Below are positions 8,240 to 17,479 of a DNA stretch of 64,000 bases, one piece after another. This DNA comes from an uncultured Paracoccaceae bacterium (lineage in GTDB: Bacteria > Pseudomonadota > Alphaproteobacteria > Rhodobacterales > Rhodobacteraceae). A model generated the notes under the pieces. It had not been told where the DNA came from, made no database searches, and was given only the letters and a program-made list of their open reading frames with translations. Position 1 is the first letter of the stretch. Each line of letters starts with the position of its first letter. Position numbers and translations under genes: made by a program. The DNA lies in assembly GCA_938005545.1 (NCBI GenBank), contig CALKXV010000053.1, positions 1 to 64,000 of the forward strand, given 5' to 3'.

Positions 8240-10060
8240 CTACCGACCAAGGGCATAGTTCTGTTGGCCGCGTGGGCTGGCGGCGGCACCCAAGGTTCCG
8301 TCCGCGCGCACGTAACTGGCCGACAGATACCCGGCACTCCAATCGTCTTCGACCAGAACGTCGTGCCCAAGATCGGCAAGAGCATCCGTAACCACCTTAG
8401 GCACGCGACCTTCCATGCAAAGGCGACCGGGAAAAGCTTGGCGGGGAAAGAACGAATCCGGCCAATGAAGCGAATGGAACCCCGGCGCGTCAATGGCCGC
8501 CTGCGGTGACATGCCAAGGGCAAGATGGCGCAGCAGAAACGCCAACTGCCACTGGTCTTGCTTATCGCCGCCGGGTGTGCCGCAGGCCATATATCCGCGC
8601 CCGTCCTCATCCAGCACAATCGTTGGTGTCAGGGTGGTCCGGGGGCGAGTGCCGGGGCGCAAAGCCCCCGGCGCGTCGTCGTCCAGCCGTGCCATCTGTA
8701 AACGCGTTCCCAGACAGAAGCCCAACTCGGGGATCACCGGCGAACTTTCCATCCAGCCGCCTGACGGGGTGGCGGCGACCAGATTGCCCCAACGATCTGC
8801 TACGTTGATATGGCAGGTGTCCCCGTCGATGATGTCTTTTAACGCGGCCTCGGGGGCGTCCTGCTTGGCGACCGTGGGTTCGCCGATACCAAGTGCTGCC
8901 AGCGCGTCTTTGTCCAGGGCAACGTTACAGGCGGCTTCAAAATCGACGGGGTGGCCAAAGCCGGGGATGTCGCCGGGACGCCATGTGTTGTTTGCTTCGG
9001 GTCCAACTAAGGCGGCACGCGCCGCGGCATGTTCATCTGACAAAAGCACATCAAGCGGGACGTCCACCGCGTTCGGATCGCCATAAAATGTTTCGCGGTC
9101 CGCATAGGTCAGCTTCATGATCTCCGCCAACAAATGGTAGAACTGGACATCGTCGTTCAGCCGGTCAATCCCAAGGGCTTCGGCCATCTTCAGGCCTTGC
9201 AACAAAACGGGCCCTTGGCTCCACGGACCGCATTTGCAGATTGTGCGACCTTGGAATTGTGCCGTCGCAGGTGCCTCAAAGGTGGCGGACCAGCCGGCAA
9301 GATCGTCGCGGGTGATCAGCCCGCCGTTGGATTGGCCGGTGACATCACGGAAACTTTGGGTCGCGCAGAAGTCAACGATGGCGTCGGCCACAAATCCGGT
9401 TTTCCAAATCTGGCGCGCCGCATCAATCTGCGCTTCGCGATTGTCACCTTTGGCCTCGTCCAGTGTGCGGCGCCATGTCCGGGCAAGGGCAGGGTTGGTC
9501 AAAAAGCTACCAAGTTCGGGTACTTTGCCACCTGGCAAATAGATCGCGGCGTTTTCAGGCCACTCAGTTTTGAACCAGGCTTGGATGACCCGGATCGCCT
9601 TGATCATGCGCGGAATGACGGGCACGCCTTTTTCGGCGTATTCAATGGCAGGCGTCAGAACGGTATCCAAGGGCAGCGTACCCTTGTCGCGCAACAACAG
9701 CATCCAGGCATCAAAGGAACCGGGGATGGCGGCCGCCAACAGACCGTTGCCGGGGATCTGATCAATGCCGCGGTCATGGAAGTATTGAATTGTGGCGGCT
9801 TGTGGTGCGGTGCCTTGGCCACAAATCACTTGGGTGTCACGGTTGGCCGCTTCGTGGAAAATGATCGGAACTTCGCCCAAAGGGCCGTTCAAGTGAGGTT
9901 CGGCCACTTGCAGGACGAACCCCGCGGCAACGGCAGCATCAAAGGCATTGCCACCCAGTTCCAACATGCGCATGGCCACCCCGGAGGCGAGCCAATGGGT
10001 CGATCCCGCGACACCAAAGTGACCACGAATATTCGGGCGGGTGAGAAAATCGGGGTCCAT
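8240..10060 (-). CDS. Gamma-glutamyltransferase family protein
   Basis: The 606-residue product belongs to the Ntn-hydrolase gamma-glutamyltransferase family, which matures by self-cleavage before a threonine. The likely nucleophile is Thr415 in DGDTCHINVADRWGNLVAAT, followed by TPSGG; the downstream PGTRPRTTLTPTI block is also typical. No signal peptide is visible, unlike periplasmic Ggt of Escherichia coli, so a cytoplasmic acylase-type role (as in the cephalosporin-acylase-like or YwrD-like members) is likely. The ATG at 10060 has AAAGGA upstream and gives the family-like N-terminus RGHFGVAGSTHWLASGVAM; the longer frame to 10219 lacks homology. Confidence 0.85.
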   Translation of the reverse strand: MDPDFLTRPNIRGHFGVAGSTHWLASGVAMRMLELGGNAFDAAVAAGFVLQVAEPHLNGPLGEVPIIFHEAANRDTQVICGQGTAPQAATIQYFHDRGIDQIPGNGLLAAAIPGSFDAWMLLLRDKGTLPLDTVLTPAIEYAEKGVPVIPRMIKAIRVIQAWFKTEWPENAAIYLPGGKVPELGSFLTNPALARTWRRTLDEAKGDNREAQIDAARQIWKTGFVADAIVDFCATQSFRDVTGQSNGGLITRDDLAGWSATFEAPATAQFQGRTICKCGPWSQGPVLLQGLKMAEALGIDRLNDDVQFYHLLAEIMKLTYADRETFYGDPNAVDVPLDVLLSDEHAAARAALVGPEANNTWRPGDIPGFGHPVDFEAACNVALDKDALAALGIGEPTVAKQDAPEAALKDIIDGDTCHINVADRWGNLVAATPSGGWMESSPVIPELGFCLGTRLQMARLDDDAPGALRPGTRPRTTLTPTIVLDEDGRGYMACGTPGGDKQDQWQLAFLLRHLALGMSPQAAIDAPGFHSLHWPDSFFPRQAFPGRLCMEGRVPKVVTDALADLGHDVLVEDDWSAGYLSASYVRADGTLGAAASPRGQQNYALGR

Positions 10061-10381
10061 GGTGCATTCCTTTGGTCCGTATCTTGATCGCAGAGTGATC
10101 AGTATCGCACCCAAGTGCAAACGCGAATTGGTGTGACCGACACATTTGAACCTATGCAGATCTGGGAATTCTAATGCCGCGCCATCTAGATTTGTTGTGG
10201 CGTCCAGGCACACTTTCAAATTTCAGCGCGCCTGCGGAATGTGCGAAGGCCGTTCCATTTGGAGTGGTCACTGGTGCAGGAATTTGCGGTCTTCGTAAGT
10301 TCTCCGCCCGATAAGGGAACAGATTTTTACGATTGTATTGATACAGTTGCGGATTGATTTTGGCAGAAGGCATTGCGCGCA
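10061..10381. other. Intergenic region between divergent ggt-like gene and nepR
   Basis: This 321-base gap must carry promoters for both directions. I see no gene in it. A GGAAC at 10316-10320 resembles half of an EcfG promoter but has no CGTT at the expected 16-17 base spacing. No phyR response-regulator gene is present here, although it often lies divergently beside nepR in alphaproteobacteria. Confidence 0.5.
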
Positions 10382-10558
10382 ATGAAAAACAGCAATCGCA
10401 CTATTCTAAACGCGGAAATCGATGCAAATCTGAAGAAGGCCTATCAAGACAGTCTTAACCAAAAGTTACCAAAGCGTTTCGTTGACCTGATTGACCAGTT
10501 GCGTTCCAAAGAAACTCCAAGCCCCGGTTCCGCGCCCGAAAACGGTGAAGAACGATGA
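10382..10558 (+). CDS. nepR: NepR-type anti-sigma factor
   Basis: The 58-residue product has the NepR core LPKRFVDLIDQLRSKE (about residues 31-46) preceded by an amphipathic helix. NepR proteins bind and hold the sigma factor EcfG until phosphorylated PhyR displaces it, in the general stress response. The gene directly precedes ecfG and overlaps it by ATGA (10555-10558), the classic arrangement. AGAAGG sits upstream; a TTG three codons earlier (10373) is an alternative start with tighter spacing to it. Confidence 0.85.
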   Translation: MKNSNRTILNAEIDANLKKAYQDSLNQKLPKRFVDLIDQLRSKETPSPGSAPENGEER

Positions 10559-11109
10559 AGCCTTTGGATGCCAGAGATGAAATCGTTGAACATCTGCAAT
10601 CGCTTAAAGCGTTTGCCCTTTCGCTGACCCGTAACCCGACGCTGGCGGATGACATTGTTCAGGACACGGTGGTGAAAGCCTGGTCCAATTTCGACAGTTT
10701 TCAACCCGGAACAAATATGCGGGCCTGGCTGTTTACCATTTTGCGCAACAGCTATTATTCGCATCACCGTAAATATGGCCGCGAAATAGAAGACGTTGAT
10801 GGCGTTCATGCTTCACGGTTGGTGGTTCAGCCAAGTCATGACGGAACGCTAATGCTGAACGAGGTTTTGGCGGCGTTTGATAAATTGTCGGCCGAACAGC
10901 GCGAAGTTCTGTTGCTGGTCTGCGGTTCGGGGTTCTCCTACGACGAAACAGCCCAGATGTGCGGTGTATCTCTTGGAACGGTCAAAAGCCGGATGAACCG
11001 GGGACGAACAACGCTGGCCGCACTTTTGGGCTATGGCGATGATCTGGATTTTGACACCACGGACCGACAAACTTTGGCCGTTCTGTCGATGCGGAACGAT
11101 GCGGCCTAA
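10555..11109 (+). CDS. ecfG: EcfG-type RNA polymerase sigma factor
   Basis: The 184-residue product is an ECF sigma factor with region 2 (NPTLADDIVQDTVVKAWSNF, then MRAWLFTILRNSYYSHHRK) and region 4 (LSAEQREVLLLVCGSGFSYD, CGVSLGTVKSRMNRGR). Its coupling to nepR identifies it as the general-stress sigma EcfG. It would direct transcription from GGAAC-type promoters. The partner PhyR and the PhyK kinases are not in this window. The gene ends 10 bases from the convergent FAD-oxidase gene. Confidence 0.9.
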   Translation: MKPLDARDEIVEHLQSLKAFALSLTRNPTLADDIVQDTVVKAWSNFDSFQPGTNMRAWLFTILRNSYYSHHRKYGREIEDVDGVHASRLVVQPSHDGTLMLNEVLAAFDKLSAEQREVLLLVCGSGFSYDETAQMCGVSLGTVKSRMNRGRTTLAALLGYGDDLDFDTTDRQTLAVLSMRNDAA

Positions 11110-11118
11110 GCCGTTTCA

Positions 11119-12525
11119 TCAATCGAACAAAACAACTTTGCCGGGGTTCATGATGTTGTCGGGATCGATGGCCCGCTTGATCGCTTTCATCACATCCACG
11201 CTGCCGCCCATTTCTTTGACCAGCGAATTGATCTTGCCCTGACCGATACCATGTTCGCCAGAGATCGTTCCATCCAGCTCAACAGCCAATTCTGACAACC
11301 AATTAAGATATGCGTCGCAGGATGCCATTTCGGCAGGACTGGATGTGTCGATAAAAACGGATGCGTGAAAATTCCCGTCGCCCACATGACCAACAATCGG
11401 GGCGGTAAGGCCAAGCTCTTTGGCGCGGGATTGCGCGCGTGTCACGGCTTCGGAAAGTTTGGAGATCGGCACGCAGACGTCTGACGCCACGCCTTCGCGA
11501 CCGGGGTTGGCCGCGACCAGAGCCCAATAAATGTCGTGCCGGGCCTGCCAGAGACGGGTGCGTTCTTCCGGGCTGTCGGTCCAGGAAAAACCGCTTCCGC
11601 CGATGTCTTCCGCAATCTCGCCAAAGGTCTTCGCCTGTTCGGAAACACCGGGTGTGCTTCCATGAAATTCAAGCAGTAACAAAGGGCTAATCGGAAGGCT
11701 TAACTTAGAATAAGCATTCATCGCCGCAACACTTTCGGCGTCCAGAAGTTCAATGCGCGCAACAGGAATACCCATTTGGATCGTCGCGATGACAGCGTTG
11801 CAGGCGGTTTCTATGTCGGGGAAAGTGCAATGGGCCGAAGATATCGCCTCGGGAATGCCCTGAAGTTTCAACGTCAATTCCGTGATCAGGCCCAATGTGC
11901 CTTCCGAACCCACCAACAGCCGCGTCAAATCGTAACCCGCGCTGGATTTCCGGGCTCTCCGACCTGTGCAGATCACTTCGCCCGACGGCAGAACCGCCTC
12001 AAGGCTCAGAACGTTGTCCTTCATTGTGCCATAACGTACAGCGTTCGTTCCCGAGGCACCCGTCGCCGCCATACCGCCGAGCGATGCATTCGCACCGGGG
12101 TCAATCGGGAAAAACAGACCCGTATCGCGCAGATATTCGTTCAACGCCATGCGCGTGACACCCGGCTGGACTACAACGTCCAAATCCTCGGCGTGAACCA
12201 CCAGGATCTGATCCATCTGCGACACGTCGACCGAAATTCCCCCGTTCGGGGCATTCACATGGCCTTCAAGCGATGTGCCCGTGCCAAAAGGAATCACAGG
12301 GGCGCCATGTTCTGATGCAACCCGCATCACTTCGCTCACCTCATCCGCGGACTTTACAAAGACCACGGCGTCAGGGGGTTGGTTGGCGATGCGTGTCGTG
12401 GTGTGCCCGTGCTGTTCGCGTATTGAATCCCCGGTTTGAAGGCGTTCGCCAAAGCGTTGTTTTAAGACACTAATTGCGGTTTCGATGCCAATTTCGTTGC
12501 GGGATTGGGGCGCGAGATTTGTCAT
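11119..12525 (-). CDS. FAD-linked oxidase (D-lactate dehydrogenase / glycolate oxidase GlcD family)
   Basis: The 468-residue product has the FAD-binding PCMH domain (VIPFGTGTSLEGHVNAPNGG, GGMAATGASGTNAVRYGTM) in its first half and the C-terminal FAD-oxidase domain with the HVGDGNFH metal site and the ending GEHGIGQGK...DPDNIMNPGK. This matches quinone- or cytochrome-linked D-lactate dehydrogenases and D-2-hydroxyacid oxidases of about 460-470 residues. The start at 12525 gives that length; its ribosome site is weak, and the frame stays open to 12681. It is not in an operon, so the exact hydroxyacid is open. Confidence 0.85.
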   Translation of the reverse strand: MTNLAPQSRNEIGIETAISVLKQRFGERLQTGDSIREQHGHTTTRIANQPPDAVVFVKSADEVSEVMRVASEHGAPVIPFGTGTSLEGHVNAPNGGISVDVSQMDQILVVHAEDLDVVVQPGVTRMALNEYLRDTGLFFPIDPGANASLGGMAATGASGTNAVRYGTMKDNVLSLEAVLPSGEVICTGRRARKSSAGYDLTRLLVGSEGTLGLITELTLKLQGIPEAISSAHCTFPDIETACNAVIATIQMGIPVARIELLDAESVAAMNAYSKLSLPISPLLLLEFHGSTPGVSEQAKTFGEIAEDIGGSGFSWTDSPEERTRLWQARHDIYWALVAANPGREGVASDVCVPISKLSEAVTRAQSRAKELGLTAPIVGHVGDGNFHASVFIDTSSPAEMASCDAYLNWLSELAVELDGTISGEHGIGQGKINSLVKEMGGSVDVMKAIKRAIDPDNIMNPGKVVLFD

Positions 12526-12695
12526 GGGTGTAAATCTGCCGGTTCGCATGGCCGAATGCAAGTCGCGGAATATGCGACGGATACGCAAGTTTTCCCCCTT
12601 CGCGTCGACCCTTTCGTCATTCTTTTGCCATCTTTTCAAGCCAGTCTCGCTGCTTGTGGCCCATCTGCGCGGCCATTTCACTTGTGGGGATTCTT

Positions 12696-12866
12696 ATGAT
12701 GAGCATGCTGTCTGCCATCCCTGTGCTGTTACTTGGTTTCGTCATTGTCTGGCTTCTTTGGCCTGTCGTTGTAGATCCGTTGGCGCGACGCTTCCGCGCA
12801 GCACGGCGCAATGATGAGCGTGATCATGTGGCCGAAGGACTGTTTGAACGTTGGAGACAAGGCTGA
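12696..12866 (+). CDS. Small single-span membrane protein (56 residues)
   Basis: The ORF starts MMSMLSAIPVLLLGFVIVWL, a clear membrane span at about residues 5-25, followed by a charged tail (LARRFRAARRNDERDHVAEG). GGGGA lies upstream of the ATG at 12696. It sits between the divergent FAD-oxidase gene and clpP. I do not recognise the family; the positive charges after the span suggest an N-out, C-in topology. Confidence 0.5.
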   Translation: MMSMLSAIPVLLLGFVIVWLLWPVVVDPLARRFRAARRNDERDHVAEGLFERWRQG

Positions 12867-12929
12867 TTTCGTATCGGATCGGCCTGTACCTACATTACCC
12901 AAACTTAAACAAAGTCTGTCGCGGGCGCT

Positions 12930-12955
12930 CTTGAAGCCTCCGCGAGCGGCTAATA
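12930..12955 (+). promoter_or_regulatory. Possible heat-shock (RpoH) promoter of clpP
   Basis: CTTGAA at 12930-12935, a 14-base spacer, and CTAATA at 12950-12955 resemble alphaproteobacterial RpoH promoters (CTTGAA, then CCATNT-like). It lies 57 bases upstream of the clpP start. clpP is commonly heat-shock controlled; the -10 match here is only partial. Confidence 0.35.
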
Positions 12956-13011
12956 AGACTCTGGAAAGATCCAGAGCGTAGAAGTGCGCGAGATAAAGGC
13001 AGGCACGGCAT

Positions 13012-13641
13012 ATGAATGATCCGATTGAAACTTACATGAACCTTGTTCCCATGGTGGTCGAACAGACCAGCAGGGGGGAACGCGCCTACGACATTTTCTC
13101 GCGACTTCTGAAAGAGCGGATCGTGTTCATCAACGGCCCCGTACATGACGGGATGAGCCAGTTGGTGGTCGCACAGCTTTTGCACCTTGAAGCGGAAAAC
13201 CCGTCAAAGGAAATCTCGATGTACATCAACAGCCCCGGCGGCGTGGTGACATCCGGATTGTCGATCTATGACACCATGCAATACATACGCCCAAAGATCG
13301 CGACACTGGTCGTCGGGCAGGCGGCATCAATGGGGTCGCTTTTGCTGGCAGCCGGTCACGAAGGAATGCGTTTGTCGCTGCCCAATTCGTCGATCATGGT
13401 GCACCAGCCTTCAGGCGGATATCAGGGTCAGGCGACGGATATCATGATCCACGCACAACATACTGAACGGCTAAAGCGCCAGTTGAATGACATTTACGTT
13501 AAGCACACTGGCCAATCTTTGAAAAAAGTTGAAGATGCGTTGGAGCGTGACAACTTTATGACGCCTGAAGAAGCGAAAGACTGGGGTTTGATCGACGAAA
13601 TCGTCGACAGTCGCGCAAAACCAGATGGCGATGATAGATAA
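13012..13641 (+). CDS. clpP: ATP-dependent Clp protease proteolytic subunit
   Basis: The 209-residue product is a serine peptidase that stacks as two heptamer rings and degrades proteins unfolded by ClpX or ClpA. The catalytic triad is visible: Ser106 in [10 protein letters not shown], His131 in IMVHQPSGG and Asp180 in LERDNFM, each offset by five from the E. coli enzyme. The usual short N-terminal propeptide precedes the core. clpX follows 116 bases downstream in the same direction. Confidence 0.97.
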   Translation: MNDPIETYMNLVPMVVEQTSRGERAYDIFSRLLKERIVFINGPVHDGMSQLVVAQLLHLEAENPSKEISMYINSPGGVVTSGLSIYDTMQYIRPKIATLVVGQAASMGSLLLAAGHEGMRLSLPNSSIMVHQPSGGYQGQATDIMIHAQHTERLKRQLNDIYVKHTGQSLKKVEDALERDNFMTPEEAKDWGLIDEIVDSRAKPDGDDR

Positions 13642-13757
13642 ACGCGTTAATTGAAAGACGACTTTTGCGTTGTGCCCCATGAAGCACTCGCCTAGGATTT
13701 AGGAAAACGGCTTACTGCCGCGATGAGCAGCGCAGGTTTGGTCAAAAAGGTTAGAAC

Positions 13758-15017
13758 ATGGCGAACAATTCTGGCGACAGTAAAAACACCCTATACTGTT
13801 CTTTTTGCGGGAAAAGTCAGCACGAGGTCCGAAAACTTATTGCGGGACCGACGGTGTTTATCTGCGATGAATGTGTCGAGCTGTGTATGGACATCATTCG
13901 TGAAGAAACCAAAACGGCCGGGCTGAAGTCATCTGATGGCGTGCCTGCGCCGAAAGAGATTTGCGAAGTTCTTGACGATTACGTGATCGGTCAGGCGCAT
14001 GCGAAACGCGTTCTCTCGGTTGCGGTTCACAATCACTACAAACGTCTGAACCACGCGGGCAAGTCCGAAATTGAGTTGGCGAAATCCAATATCATGCTGA
14101 TCGGTCCAACGGGTTGCGGCAAGACGCTGCTGGCCCAGACATTGGCGCGCATTCTGGATGTGCCGTTTACCATGGCCGATGCAACGACGCTGACTGAAGC
14201 TGGCTATGTTGGTGAAGACGTCGAAAACATCATTCTGAAGCTTTTGCAGGCCTCCGAATACAATGTCGAACGCGCGCAACGCGGCATCGTCTACATTGAT
14301 GAAGTCGATAAGATCACACGCAAATCTGACAACCCGTCGATCACCCGCGATGTGTCCGGCGAAGGTGTGCAGCAAGCCCTGTTGAAGATTATGGAAGGTA
14401 CGGTTGCATCCGTTCCACCACAGGGCGGTCGCAAGCATCCGCAGCAAGAATTCCTTCAGGTGGATACGACCAACATCCTGTTCATCTGCGGTGGTGCATT
14501 TGCGGGTTTGGAAAAGATCATTGCGCAACGCGGCAAAGGCTCAGCCATCGGGTTCGGTGCAGACGTCAAAAACGACGACGACCGTGGCGTCGGCGAAGTG
14601 TTCCAGGAGTTGGAACCCGAAGATTTGCTGAAATTCGGTTTGATCCCGGAATTCGTCGGCCGTTTGCCCGTGATCGCAACGCTGACCGATCTGGACGAAG
14701 ACGCGCTGGTGACAATCCTGACCGAACCGAAGAACGCTTTGGTCAAGCAGTATCAGCGCTTGTTCGAGCTGGAAGACGCACAACTGACATTCACCGAAGA
14801 CGCTTTGTCGGCCATTGCCAAGAAGGCAATTCAGCGCAAAACAGGTGCCCGTGGATTGCGGTCGATCATGGAAAACATTCTGTTGGATACGATGTTCGAT
14901 CTTCCCGGCCTCGACTCGGTCGAAGAAGTGGTGGTCAACGAAGAAAGCGTCACCGCGGACGCCAAGCCTTTGATGATCCACGCCGACAGCCAGAAAGAAC
15001 CCGCCAGCGCGAGCTAA
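13758..15017 (+). CDS. clpX: ATP-dependent Clp protease ATP-binding subunit ClpX
   Basis: The 419-residue AAA+ unfoldase has the N-terminal four-cysteine zinc-binding domain (Cys14, Cys17, Cys36, Cys39), Walker A GPTGCGKT near residue 117, the Walker B region YIDEVDKI, and the IGF tripeptide (SAIGFGAD) that docks on ClpP. It feeds SsrA-tagged and other substrates into ClpP. It lies directly downstream of clpP, with a RidA-family gene starting four bases after its stop. Confidence 0.97.
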   Translation: MANNSGDSKNTLYCSFCGKSQHEVRKLIAGPTVFICDECVELCMDIIREETKTAGLKSSDGVPAPKEICEVLDDYVIGQAHAKRVLSVAVHNHYKRLNHAGKSEIELAKSNIMLIGPTGCGKTLLAQTLARILDVPFTMADATTLTEAGYVGEDVENIILKLLQASEYNVERAQRGIVYIDEVDKITRKSDNPSITRDVSGEGVQQALLKIMEGTVASVPPQGGRKHPQQEFLQVDTTNILFICGGAFAGLEKIIAQRGKGSAIGFGADVKNDDDRGVGEVFQELEPEDLLKFGLIPEFVGRLPVIATLTDLDEDALVTILTEPKNALVKQYQRLFELEDAQLTFTEDALSAIAKKAIQRKTGARGLRSIMENILLDTMFDLPGLDSVEEVVVNEESVTADAKPLMIHADSQKEPASAS

Positions 15018-15021
15018 CGCA

Positions 15022-15399
15022 ATGGTTCAGCACATTTCCACAGGGTCGCCGTTTGAAAAACAGATTGGCTATTCAAGGGCCGTCGTCGCAGACGGTTGGG
15101 TCTTTGTGGCGGGCACAACGGGCTATGACTACAGCACGATGACCATGCCAGCCCACGTTGAAGATCAATGTGATAACGCATTGAAGACAATAGAAAAAGC
15201 ACTGATCGAAGCAGGCTCGTCTTTGGATCACGTCGTGCGGGTCAACTACATCGTACCGAACCCCACTGATTGGCCCAAGTGCTGGCCGGTCACTTCAAAG
15301 GTGTTTGCGAAAGCGAAACCTGCGGCGACAATGATCTCGGCAAACCTGCAAGAAACGGCCATGAAGATTGAAATTGAAGTGACGGCGCGCATTCCTTAG
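15022..15399 (+). CDS. RidA (YjgF/UK114) family protein
   Basis: The 125-residue product has the RidA-family core: [44 protein letters not shown] and the C-terminal [11 protein letters not shown]. Archetypal RidA deaminates reactive enamine/imine intermediates using a conserved arginine; here the equivalent late position reads [16 protein letters not shown] with no Arg in a PARxxV motif (PAATMIS instead), so it is more likely one of the Rid subgroups without proven deaminase activity. It follows clpX by four bases. Confidence 0.85.
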   Translation: MVQHISTGSPFEKQIGYSRAVVADGWVFVAGTTGYDYSTMTMPAHVEDQCDNALKTIEKALIEAGSSLDHVVRVNYIVPNPTDWPKCWPVTSKVFAKAKPAATMISANLQETAMKIEIEVTARIP

Positions 15400-15509
15400 A
15401 AAATCCGGCAGATCGGTGCTGGCGACAAAAATCGCCGAATTGTCTGCGTCCACTGGATTTTTCTGATGCGCTGCGTCATACGCTAGGGAAACAGGCGAAA
15501 GGTCCATCG

Positions 15510-15890
15510 ATGGGCATTCTGAACACTCTTCTTCGCTCGGTCACATGGTGGAACAGCCAGACGCTTGGCACCCAGTTCTATACGTGGCGTAAGGGTGAAA
15601 AAGTCGGCGAAGACAATCAGGGCAACACGTTCTACAAGTCAGTGGAAGGTAGACGTTGGGTTATTTTCAACGGTGAAGCCGAAGCAAGCCGGGTCGATCC
15701 TGATTGGCACGGCTGGCTCCATCACACCTATAGCGAACCGCCAACCGAAAAGCCTTTGGTGCATAAGGATTGGGAAAAACCGCATCAGGAAAACCTGACG
15801 GGTACGCCGGCGGCCTATGCGCCAGCGGGGTCGTTGCGGCAAGCCAAACCAGCAAATCGCACCGATTACGAGGCCTGGACGCCGGAGTAA
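15510..15890 (+). CDS. NDUFA12-family complex I accessory subunit
   Basis: The 126-residue product matches the NDUFA12 (B17.2) family, an accessory subunit of NADH:ubiquinone oxidoreductase shared by mitochondria and alphaproteobacteria. Diagnostic pieces are [40 protein letters not shown] and [13 protein letters not shown]. It sits at the matrix/cytoplasmic arm. It heads a run with mlaD and a DUF2155 gene, an order I associate with Rhodobacterales, and mlaD begins two codons after its stop. Confidence 0.92.
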   Translation: MGILNTLLRSVTWWNSQTLGTQFYTWRKGEKVGEDNQGNTFYKSVEGRRWVIFNGEAEASRVDPDWHGWLHHTYSEPPTEKPLVHKDWEKPHQENLTGTPAAYAPAGSLRQAKPANRTDYEAWTPE

Positions 15891-15894
15891 GACC

Positions 15895-16344
15895 ATGTCG
15901 GAGAATGCGACCGAAGTGATAACAGGCGTGGGCGTCTTGGGCGTGGCTGCCGGGTTTCTGATTTATCTATCGCAAGTTGGCGGTGTCGGATTATCAACGT
16001 CCAACGAAGCCGTTTATTCAGCCTCGTTCCGATCCGCCCAGGGGATTGGGATCGGGACAGATGTGCGGATCGCGGGCGTCAAAGTCGGCTCCATTACGGA
16101 CATGGAGCTGGACGCCGCAACTTTCCGCGCCGAAACCGAGTTCAGCGTGCAATCTGACGTGATTTTACCCGATGACACCGCTGTCATCATCGCATCCGAA
16201 GGGTTGTTGGGCGGAAGCTATGTTGAACTTTTGCCCGGCGGATCGGTGTTCAATCTGGAACCGGGCGACGAAATTGCCGACACGCAAAGCTCGGTCTCTA
16301 TTGTTCAGCTTTTGCTGAAGTTCGTGTCGGGGTCAGACGGATGA
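15895..16344 (+). CDS. mlaD: MlaD-type lipid-transport MCE protein
   Basis: The 149-residue product has one N-terminal membrane span (GVGVLGVAAGFLIYLS) and a single MCE domain (YSASFRSAQGIGIGTDVRIA, GVKVGSITDMELD, LPDDTAVIIASEGLLGGSYV). MlaD proteins form hexameric periplasmic rings that shuttle phospholipids with the MlaFE ABC transporter to keep outer-membrane asymmetry. The ATG at 15895 is used rather than an upstream in-frame ATG inside NDUFA12. mlaE and mlaF are not adjacent; the downstream DUF2155 gene overlaps by ATGA. Confidence 0.9.
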   Translation: MSENATEVITGVGVLGVAAGFLIYLSQVGGVGLSTSNEAVYSASFRSAQGIGIGTDVRIAGVKVGSITDMELDAATFRAETEFSVQSDVILPDDTAVIIASEGLLGGSYVELLPGGSVFNLEPGDEIADTQSSVSIVQLLLKFVSGSDG

Positions 16345-16760
16345 TCCGGGCGATTTGCGCACTGGTTCTTCTGGCTGTGCCGGCCACGGCGCAATCCGTC
16401 ATCACGTCGCCAATAGATGGTTCTACAACCGTTTTGCCCGATGCACCCGCCGAAAAACTGAAGGCCAAGCGCGGCATTGGCGTGGCGCTTAAGGGGTTGG
16501 ACAAAGTGTCGGGCGATGTAAGCGATCTTGATCTTGTTGTCGGCGGAACGGCAACCGTTGGACGCATCGAAGTGACGCTTGGCGAATGCCGTTATCCCGA
16601 AGACAACCCATCAGGCGAAGGCTATGCGTGGCTGACGATCCGCGATCCGGGCCGCGACGTGGTGCTGTTTGATGGCTGGATGGTCGCATCAAGCCCGGCT
16701 TTGAACGCGCTTGATCATCCGCGTTACGACGTTTGGGTGATCCGCTGTATCACGGCCTGA
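16341..16760 (+). CDS. DUF2155 domain-containing exported protein
   Basis: The 139-residue product has a signal peptide (MIRAICALVLLAVPATAQS) and the DUF2155 pattern: LKGLDKVSGDVSDLDLVVGG, a conserved ECRYPEDNPSGEGYAWL and the ending GWMVASSPALNALDHPRYDV followed by WVIRC. Family function is unknown, probably envelope-related given its coupling to mlaD (ATGA overlap). The two cysteines may form a disulfide. Its last 37 bases overlap the 3' end of the convergent aat gene. Confidence 0.85.
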   Translation: MIRAICALVLLAVPATAQSVITSPIDGSTTVLPDAPAEKLKAKRGIGVALKGLDKVSGDVSDLDLVVGGTATVGRIEVTLGECRYPEDNPSGEGYAWLTIRDPGRDVVLFDGWMVASSPALNALDHPRYDVWVIRCITA

Positions 16761-17368
16761 GGGTCAGTTTCCAAGGCAATTGCATGGATATCGGCAGGTG
16801 AGTTCAACGCCCGTTCCAATCTGGCGCGATAAGTGGTGCGCGGGATTTCGATGGCCCCAAGCGATGCCAGGTGCGGTGTAATGAATTGAGTGTCAAATAG
16901 CTGAAATCCGCTGCGGCGCAAATGATCGACAGCCCGGGCCAGCACCATTTTTGAGGAATCCCGTTCGCGCGAAAACATGCTTTCGCCAAAAAAAACAGAC
17001 CCAAGGGCAAGCCCATACATCCCGCCGACCAGCTGGTCGTCGCGCCAAAGCCCGAAACCATGCGCATGACCCATGGTGTGCAATTCGATCATAAGGCTGC
17101 GGATCGTTTCGTTGATCCAGGTTTCTTCGCGGTCCGCACAGCCATCAAGGATGGCGTCAAAACCAACGTCCAGCGTTGCGCGGTGTTCGCGGCGTCGCAT
17201 GTGCCGCGCAAGCGAGCGAGACATATGAAACCCATCAAGCGGAAGAATGCCACGGTCTTGGGGATCGACCCAAAAGACGTCGGGATCGTCGCGTGTTTCC
17301 GCCATCGGAAAGACGCCCGCACTATAGGCGGCCATCAAAAGTTCAGGTGTCAGACTGCGATCGCTCAT
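16724..17368 (-). CDS. aat: Leucyl/phenylalanyl-tRNA--protein transferase
   Basis: The 214-residue product transfers Leu or Phe from tRNA to N-terminal Arg/Lys of proteins, marking them for ClpS/ClpAP in the N-end rule pathway. Diagnostic motifs are LLMAAYSAGVFPMAE near the start, FWVDPQDRGILPL, HGFGLWRDDQLVGGMYGLAL and GSVFFGESMFSRERDSSKM. Length and motif order are normal. It is convergent with the DUF2155 gene and lies 111 bases downstream of accC on the same strand. Confidence 0.95.
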   Translation of the reverse strand: MSDRSLTPELLMAAYSAGVFPMAETRDDPDVFWVDPQDRGILPLDGFHMSRSLARHMRRREHRATLDVGFDAILDGCADREETWINETIRSLMIELHTMGHAHGFGLWRDDQLVGGMYGLALGSVFFGESMFSRERDSSKMVLARAVDHLRRSGFQLFDTQFITPHLASLGAIEIPRTTYRARLERALNSPADIHAIALETDPQAVIQRITQTS

Positions 17369-17479
17369 GGGCGCGATGATAACCCGAAATCCGCGCGGGG
17401 TCTTTTGATTTTAAAGACGATGATGCGCAGTTCGCCCAAGATTCCCAAAGCATACTTTACCAAGAGAATGAGGATCAAA

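Noticed and set aside
9134-10087. 317-codon plus-strand ORF
   Set aside because: It is antisense to the gamma-glutamyltransferase gene and shows no family features.
10316-10341. GGAAC as an EcfG promoter for nepR
   Set aside because: The -10 element CGTT is absent at 16-17 bases, so the match is only half a promoter.
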